Below, one piece after another: positions 23,592 to 26,825 of a stretch of 26,825 nt of DNA (the first letter of the stretch is position 1; each line of letters begins with the position of its first letter). The DNA comes from JAZNQL01 sp045531205 (GTDB lineage: Bacteria; Bacillota; Clostridia; UMGS1883; UMGS1540): contig JAZSDN010000054.1 in NCBI GenBank assembly GCA_045531205.1, positions 1-26,825 of the forward strand, written 5' to 3'. The notes under the pieces were generated by a model. It had not been told where the DNA came from. It made no database searches and saw nothing but the letters and a program-made list of their open reading frames with translations. Position numbers and translations under genes: made by a program.

Positions 23592-23664
23592 GCATTGTTC
23601 TAAAAACGTCTTTTTGGCGAATTTTCGCCTTGAACTTCATTCAAAAGTTTCGTTTTTAGAATGC
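23592..23664 (+). other. Structured intergenic element
   Basis: Arms ttctaaaaacg and cgtttttagaa, extended by gcat / atgc with a 2-base bulge, enclose an inner hairpin ggcgaa / ttcgcc (23616-23629). The element follows repeat box copy 1 and precedes a terminator. It resembles a folded RNA or a mini-element remnant; I cannot name it. The rest of the 318-base gap holds the terminator and promoter listed next. Confidence 0.5.
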
Positions 23665-23705
23665 AAAGCAGTTTTGAAATCAGATTTTATATTTAGGCAA
23701 AGAAT

Positions 23706-23742
23706 AAAAAGTCCGTAATACTAACGTATTTCGGACTTTTTT
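23706..23742 (+). terminator. Terminator downstream of the glycosyltransferase
   Basis: aaaagtccg / cggactttt with an inner aatac / gtatt extension and a single T-T mismatch form a long stem ending in a T-run. The A-run on the left could make it bidirectional. Confidence 0.8.
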
Positions 23743-23824
23743 GATATAGTACAAATTAAAAATATGGCTTCAAAACCAAAACTGCCTTGCCTGGTTGTGG
23801 TATTACCGCCCATTTTATTTTTAC

Positions 23825-23853
23825 TTTACAAAAATTAAAAAAAGTGGTAAAAT
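23825..23853 (+). promoter_or_regulatory. Promoter of the second SLH gene
   Basis: TTTACA (23825-23830) and TAAAAT (23848-23853) have a 17-base spacer, 19 bases before the ATG at 23873. Confidence 0.7.
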
Positions 23854-23872
23854 ATTTAGCGAGGTGATTTTA

Positions 23873-25234
23873 ATGAAAAAACTTTTAACAATTTTAATGG
23901 CTATTTTTATGCTCTTTAGCAGTTTGCCTGTTTGCTTGGCAGATACTGCTGATAAAAAACAGCCGGCTGATGTCCTTTATAATCTGGGACTTTTTAACGG
24001 AACAGGAACAGATGCAGACGGCAAACCCATTTTTAATTTGGAAAACAAACTTTCAAGACAAGAAGCTACCGCTTTACTCGTAAGACTTTTAGGTAAAGAA
24101 GCCGAAGCACAAAATGAAATTTTGGACATTCCCTTTACCGATGTTGACGACTGGGCAAAACCCTATGTAGGGTATGCATATAATCAGGGTCTTGTAAACG
24201 GGACAGGGGCGACAACCTTTGATTCTAAAAAGCCAATTTCCGCAACAGAGTATCTTACCCTTATTTTACGTACACTGGGATATAACGATAAGAATGGTGA
24301 CTTTGTGTGGAATTCTGCATGGACACTTTCTGACGAGCTTAAAATGACACAAGGTCAGTATAACGGCGATACAAACGCCGAATTTTTCAGAAATGATGCG
24401 GCTCTTATTTCTTATATGTCACTTTTTCAGAAAATAAAAGGCGGAGAACAGACATTGGCAAACAAGTTGTTTACCGGCAATGTTTTTTCGGCAAAACAGC
24501 TTGAAAGCACCAATGATGCCGAATTGATAAAAACAGCAGGAATTTCGGGCACTCCTGAAGCTCCTATAACAGGCATTCAGGTTGCTCCGGTTACAGGGAT
24601 TACATTTGAGCAACGCGGTGTGTATGTTAAAATGACTCTTGTACAGCCCGAAGATAAAACAGGAATTGTAAGCTATGAAGCATTGATTTACAACAAAAAT
24701 AATCCCGAGGAGGCCGTTCACCGCAGTATTGTTTTTGAGGAAGGAACTGCTCACTACCGTCTGGATGACCCTGCAATATTTGCCATCGGTCAAGAGTTTA
24801 ATACTATTAAAGTAACCTCAAACGGTGCAGAAGGTTATGCTCCTGCCGTTTGGGAGTCGGATATATCTATTGTGCCTGTGCAAAAGGACATTACCATTAC
24901 TGATGCGTGGGTAGTAAACGATGACGAAATTGACCTTACTTTAGCTGATGCAGAAAAAGGGTTTATGGGATATATATTTACCCGCACGGATGAAAGCGTT
25001 GTTGATGAGAATACCTTCTTTACTTATGAAGGAACAACCGCTAAATACCGCGCTAACCTGAAAGACTGGTCTTTAGAAGACAAAAAAGCCCTTGAAAATG
25101 GTGAAATTTCGGTTGCCATTACAGGTATGAATATAGTTGAAATGAAGGAAACCGACGGTAAATGGAAAATAGAATTTGAACGCATCAAGGCTCCGAAAAT
25201 TGGAGTTAAGTGTGATGTTAATATTGTTGAATAA
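23873..25234 (+). CDS. SLH-domain protein
   Basis: The 453-aa protein has a signal peptide (residues 1 to about 24, MKKLLTILMAIFMLF...CLA). Two clear SLH repeats follow (about 30-90 and 91-150: NKLSRQEATALLVRLLGK, FTDVDDWAKPYVGYAYNQG, then a second with LILRTLGYND), with a weaker third up to about 205. The C-terminal 250 residues are beta-rich, with two fibronectin- or Ig-like stretches, and end without a catalytic motif. It would be held on the wall by its SLH repeats. The ATG is preceded by GAGGTGAT; the longer upstream frame overlaps the promoter. It shares the SLH architecture, though not obvious sequence identity, with the 1013-aa protein. Confidence 0.88.
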   Translation: MKKLLTILMAIFMLFSSLPVCLADTADKKQPADVLYNLGLFNGTGTDADGKPIFNLENKLSRQEATALLVRLLGKEAEAQNEILDIPFTDVDDWAKPYVGYAYNQGLVNGTGATTFDSKKPISATEYLTLILRTLGYNDKNGDFVWNSAWTLSDELKMTQGQYNGDTNAEFFRNDAALISYMSLFQKIKGGEQTLANKLFTGNVFSAKQLESTNDAELIKTAGISGTPEAPITGIQVAPVTGITFEQRGVYVKMTLVQPEDKTGIVSYEALIYNKNNPEEAVHRSIVFEEGTAHYRLDDPAIFAIGQEFNTIKVTSNGAEGYAPAVWESDISIVPVQKDITITDAWVVNDDEIDLTLADAEKGFMGYIFTRTDESVVDENTFFTYEGTTAKYRANLKDWSLEDKKALENGEISVAITGMNIVEMKETDGKWKIEFERIKAPKIGVKCDVNIVE

Positions 25235-25243
25235 TCATTAAAT

Positions 25244-25289
25244 AAAAGGGGATGTAAAAAAGTCCAGACCGCAAAAAACAAAGAAATAT
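25244..25289 (+). repeat. Intergenic repeat, copy A
   Basis: A 46-base stretch starting aaaaggggatgtaaaa and ending aaagaaatat matches 26685-26731 except for one extra A in the latter. It begins nine bases after the SLH stop codon. Its first part is the 15-base post-stop box. Confidence 0.85.
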
Positions 25290-25354
25290 TGTAGGGAACG
25301 CCCATAACGGGCGTTCCTTATTTTTTAGGGAGGGCGTGGAAACCCTCCCCTACA
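25290..25354 (+). mobile_element. 65-bp MITE-like insertion with TGTAGGG / CCCTACA ends
   Basis: The segment starts TGTAGGG and ends CCCTACA, forming 7-bp terminal inverted repeats. Inside are two hairpins: ggaacgccc / gggcgttcc (25295-25318), followed by T-rich sequence that could act as a terminator for the SLH gene, and gggaggg / ccctccc (25329-25350). The related repeat copy at 26685 lacks it. It carries no ORF, so any movement would need a transposase supplied elsewhere. Confidence 0.55.
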
Positions 25355-25360
25355 GGTAAA

Positions 25361-25386
25361 CCTAATTTATAAACAGATAAATTAGG
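25361..25386 (+). repeat. Hairpin shared by both intergenic repeat copies
   Basis: cctaatttat / ataaattagg pair around aaacag. The same loop and right arm recur at 26751-26776, where two left-arm bases differ but still allow G-U pairing. The following gtcgaaaaaatcaa is also shared. Confidence 0.7.
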
Positions 25387-25463
25387 TCGAAAAAATCAAT
25401 TTTTACAGCTCTTTTTTTAAAGCAAAAAGTATAAAATTTACTACTAAAATAACATATTTACAG

Positions 25464-25492
25464 TTTACAATATAAAAAAATAATGATACAAT
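25464..25492 (+). promoter_or_regulatory. Promoter of the nagA-like gene
   Basis: TTTACA (25464-25469) and TACAAT (25487-25492) are 17 bases apart, about 30 bases before the ATG at 25524. Confidence 0.7.
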
Positions 25493-25523
25493 GAAAAATA
25501 AAAATAAAAAGAGGGGTATAAAA

Positions 25524-26672
25524 ATGAAGGCTGTAAAATGTATTCAAAATGCCAATATAGTATTGGAAAACGGAATTCTTTGGGATGCCTCTATAATTAT
25601 AGAGGGGGACAGAATTGCAGGGTTTGGACGCACTGTCGACACAGAAGTTCCCACAGGGGCAGAAAAAATTGATGCAAAAGGTGCTTATGTTGGACCTGGA
25701 TTTATTGATATTCATATTCATCACGCAGGCGACAACTACAGCACATGCTTTGAAGCAGAAAAAGCGGCTGAATACTGTCTTGCTCACGGAGCAACAACAA
25801 TTTTGTCAAGCCCTTATTATTCTATGGATTTTGAAACCTTTATGGACGCAATCCGTTGCGGAAAAGAGGCTATAAAAAATATAAAAAGCGTCAAAGGGCT
25901 TTATCTGGAAGGCCCATTTGTAAATAATAAATATGGTGCAAATCAGCATAAGAACCCCTGGGGAGATACCATTGGCCCCGAAAGGTTTAAAAGATTTGTT
26001 GACGAGGCAGGTCTTGATGCAAAGGTGTGGACAGTAGCACCCGAACGAGATGACCTTTTACCCTTTTTAGAATATGCAAGACAGGTAAATCCCGATGTAG
26101 TGTTTGCAGTTGGTCATAGCGAAGCAACACCTATGCAAATCCGAGGGATGAGAAAATATAGACCCACCCTGCAGACACATTCTATGAATGCAACGCAGAG
26201 AATAGAAGTGCCCGGAGGAACACGCGGTTACGGCCCTGATGAATATTGTTTTAAAGAGCCTGATGTATTTTGCGAGCTTATTTCTGATTCCCGCGGGATA
26301 CATGTTAATCCCGAATTACAACAGCTTTTAATTCATAATAAGGGAGTAGAAAGGGTAGTTATTATTACAGACTGTGCAAAATATGACAGTCCTAATCCTC
26401 CCGAGCTTGCTGACATTACTGATTTAAACTTTGATGCAAACGGCGGAATTGCAGGCAGCAGACTTACAATGGATGTTGCATGTCGTAATATTATGACGCA
26501 TACAAACTGCGGAATAGCACAAGCCTTTGTTATGGCATCTTTAAATCCTGCAAGGGTTTTGGGTATGGATGATGAAATCGGCTCGGTTGATATAGGCAAA
26601 AAGGCAGATTTAGTTTTTGTTGACGACAGATTTAATATAAAACAGGTAATGCAGGAAGGCGAAGTTAAATAA
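25524..26672 (+). CDS. nagA: N-acetylglucosamine-6-phosphate deacetylase-like amidohydrolase
   Basis: NagA removes the acetyl group from GlcNAc-6-phosphate, feeding amino sugars from wall or chitin-type glycans into glycolysis or recycling. The 382-aa protein has the amidohydrolase opening PGFIDIHIHHAG (His64, His66), metal ligand Glu129 in LEGPF, His198 in VGHSEA, His219 in QTHSMNA, GIHVNP (His260) and the catalytic aspartate in IITDC (Asp283), then NPARVLGMDDEIGSVDIGKKADLV. Family features around residues 219-245 are unusual (IEVPGGTRGYGPDE), so it may belong to a side group acting on a related substrate. The ATG at 25524 has GAGGGG upstream; an earlier in-frame ATG at 25491 overlaps the -10 box. 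nagB is not in the window. Confidence 0.82.
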   Translation: MKAVKCIQNANIVLENGILWDASIIIEGDRIAGFGRTVDTEVPTGAEKIDAKGAYVGPGFIDIHIHHAGDNYSTCFEAEKAAEYCLAHGATTILSSPYYSMDFETFMDAIRCGKEAIKNIKSVKGLYLEGPFVNNKYGANQHKNPWGDTIGPERFKRFVDEAGLDAKVWTVAPERDDLLPFLEYARQVNPDVVFAVGHSEATPMQIRGMRKYRPTLQTHSMNATQRIEVPGGTRGYGPDEYCFKEPDVFCELISDSRGIHVNPELQQLLIHNKGVERVVIITDCAKYDSPNPPELADITDLNFDANGGIAGSRLTMDVACRNIMTHTNCGIAQAFVMASLNPARVLGMDDEIGSVDIGKKADLVFVDDRFNIKQVMQEGEVK

Positions 26673-26684
26673 AAAATTATAGAC

Positions 26685-26731
26685 AAAAGGGGATGTAAAA
26701 AAAGTCCAGACCGCAAAAAACAAAGAAATAT
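26685..26731 (+). repeat. Intergenic repeat, copy B
   Basis: 47 bases matching copy A at 25244-25289 with one extra A, starting 12 bases after the stop codon of the nagA-like gene. In place of the 65-bp insertion it is followed by about 20 unrelated AT-rich bases and then the shared hairpin. Confidence 0.85.
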
Positions 26732-26750
26732 AAGAAAAATACTTTGTAAA

Positions 26751-26803
26751 TTTAATTTATAAACAGATAAATTAGGTCGAAAAAATCAAAAAAATGATTT
26801 TTT
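26751..26803 (+). repeat. Hairpins at the right edge, repeat copy B
   Basis: The shared hairpin (26751-26776) is followed by a second, all-AT stem aaaaaatca / tgatttttt (26780-26803) running into T. Together they may terminate the nagA-like transcript. Nothing further is supported to 26825. Confidence 0.6.
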
Positions 26804-26825
26804 CTTAAAAATTTATGTTTTTTGC

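Noticed and set aside
23556..26731. CRISPR array
   Set aside because: Only three short boxes, over a kilobase apart, each at a gene end; no regular repeat-spacer pattern.

Overview
The window looks like a chromosomal segment of a spore-forming, low-GC Gram-positive anaerobe (Firmicutes, class Clostridia; I cannot fix the order or genus). The evidence is spoIIE and the sporulation-type sigma factor sigH, proteins with SLH (S-layer homology) repeats, strong AGGAGG/AGGTGAT ribosome sites, TTGACA/TATAAT promoters with 17-bp spacers and many Rho-independent terminators. Composition is AT-rich throughout, except for one GC-rich block near the left end.

Layout, left to right. (1) 1-1003: the edge of a probable integrated element. 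It holds a truncated minus-strand gene, a possible leader peptide with terminator, and a direct repeat of the 3' end of the initiator tRNA-fMet gene at 927-1003. (2) 1132-1962: a PHP-type histidinol-phosphatase-like gene. (3) 2047-4671: spoIIE behind a promoter with the long spacing typical of Spo0A-driven genes, then a small membrane protein. (4) 4668-9437: a minus-strand polyamine-transport operon (XRE-cupin regulator, potB, potC, potD, potA, mscL), tightly coupled. Its terminator lies inside the convergent small gene. (5) 9478-13641: asd-dapA-dapB, the early diaminopimelate/lysine branch, followed by L-rhamnose isomerase, closed by a bidirectional terminator shared with a convergent AraC-type regulator. 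(6) 14797-15174: an uncharacterised 51-aa peptide gene, then two terminators bracketing a candidate small RNA. (7) 15332-20065: a large SLH surface protein and a secreted protein with two jelly-roll, carbohydrate-binding-like modules. (8) 20121-22107, minus strand: a stand-alone sugar-nucleotidyltransferase, and a sigH / tRNA-Gly / zinc-ribbon cluster in which the tRNA starts one base after the sigH stop. (9) 22231-26825: a GT2 polysaccharide synthase-like membrane protein, a second SLH protein and a NagA-like deacetylase. Each of these three is followed directly by the same 15-bp box.

Several parts concern the cell envelope: meso-diaminopimelate synthesis, UDP-sugar synthesis, a processive-type glycosyltransferase, SLH proteins, a carbohydrate-binding secreted protein and amino-sugar recycling. 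Others concern entry into sporulation (sigH, spoIIE). I found no clear new multi-gene system. The most unusual signals are non-coding: the tRNA-fMet att-like duplication, the candidate small RNA with a C-rich linker, the post-stop repeat boxes with a 65-bp mini-element inserted in one copy, the tRNA embedded in the sigH transcript, and the antisense terminator inside a coding sequence.
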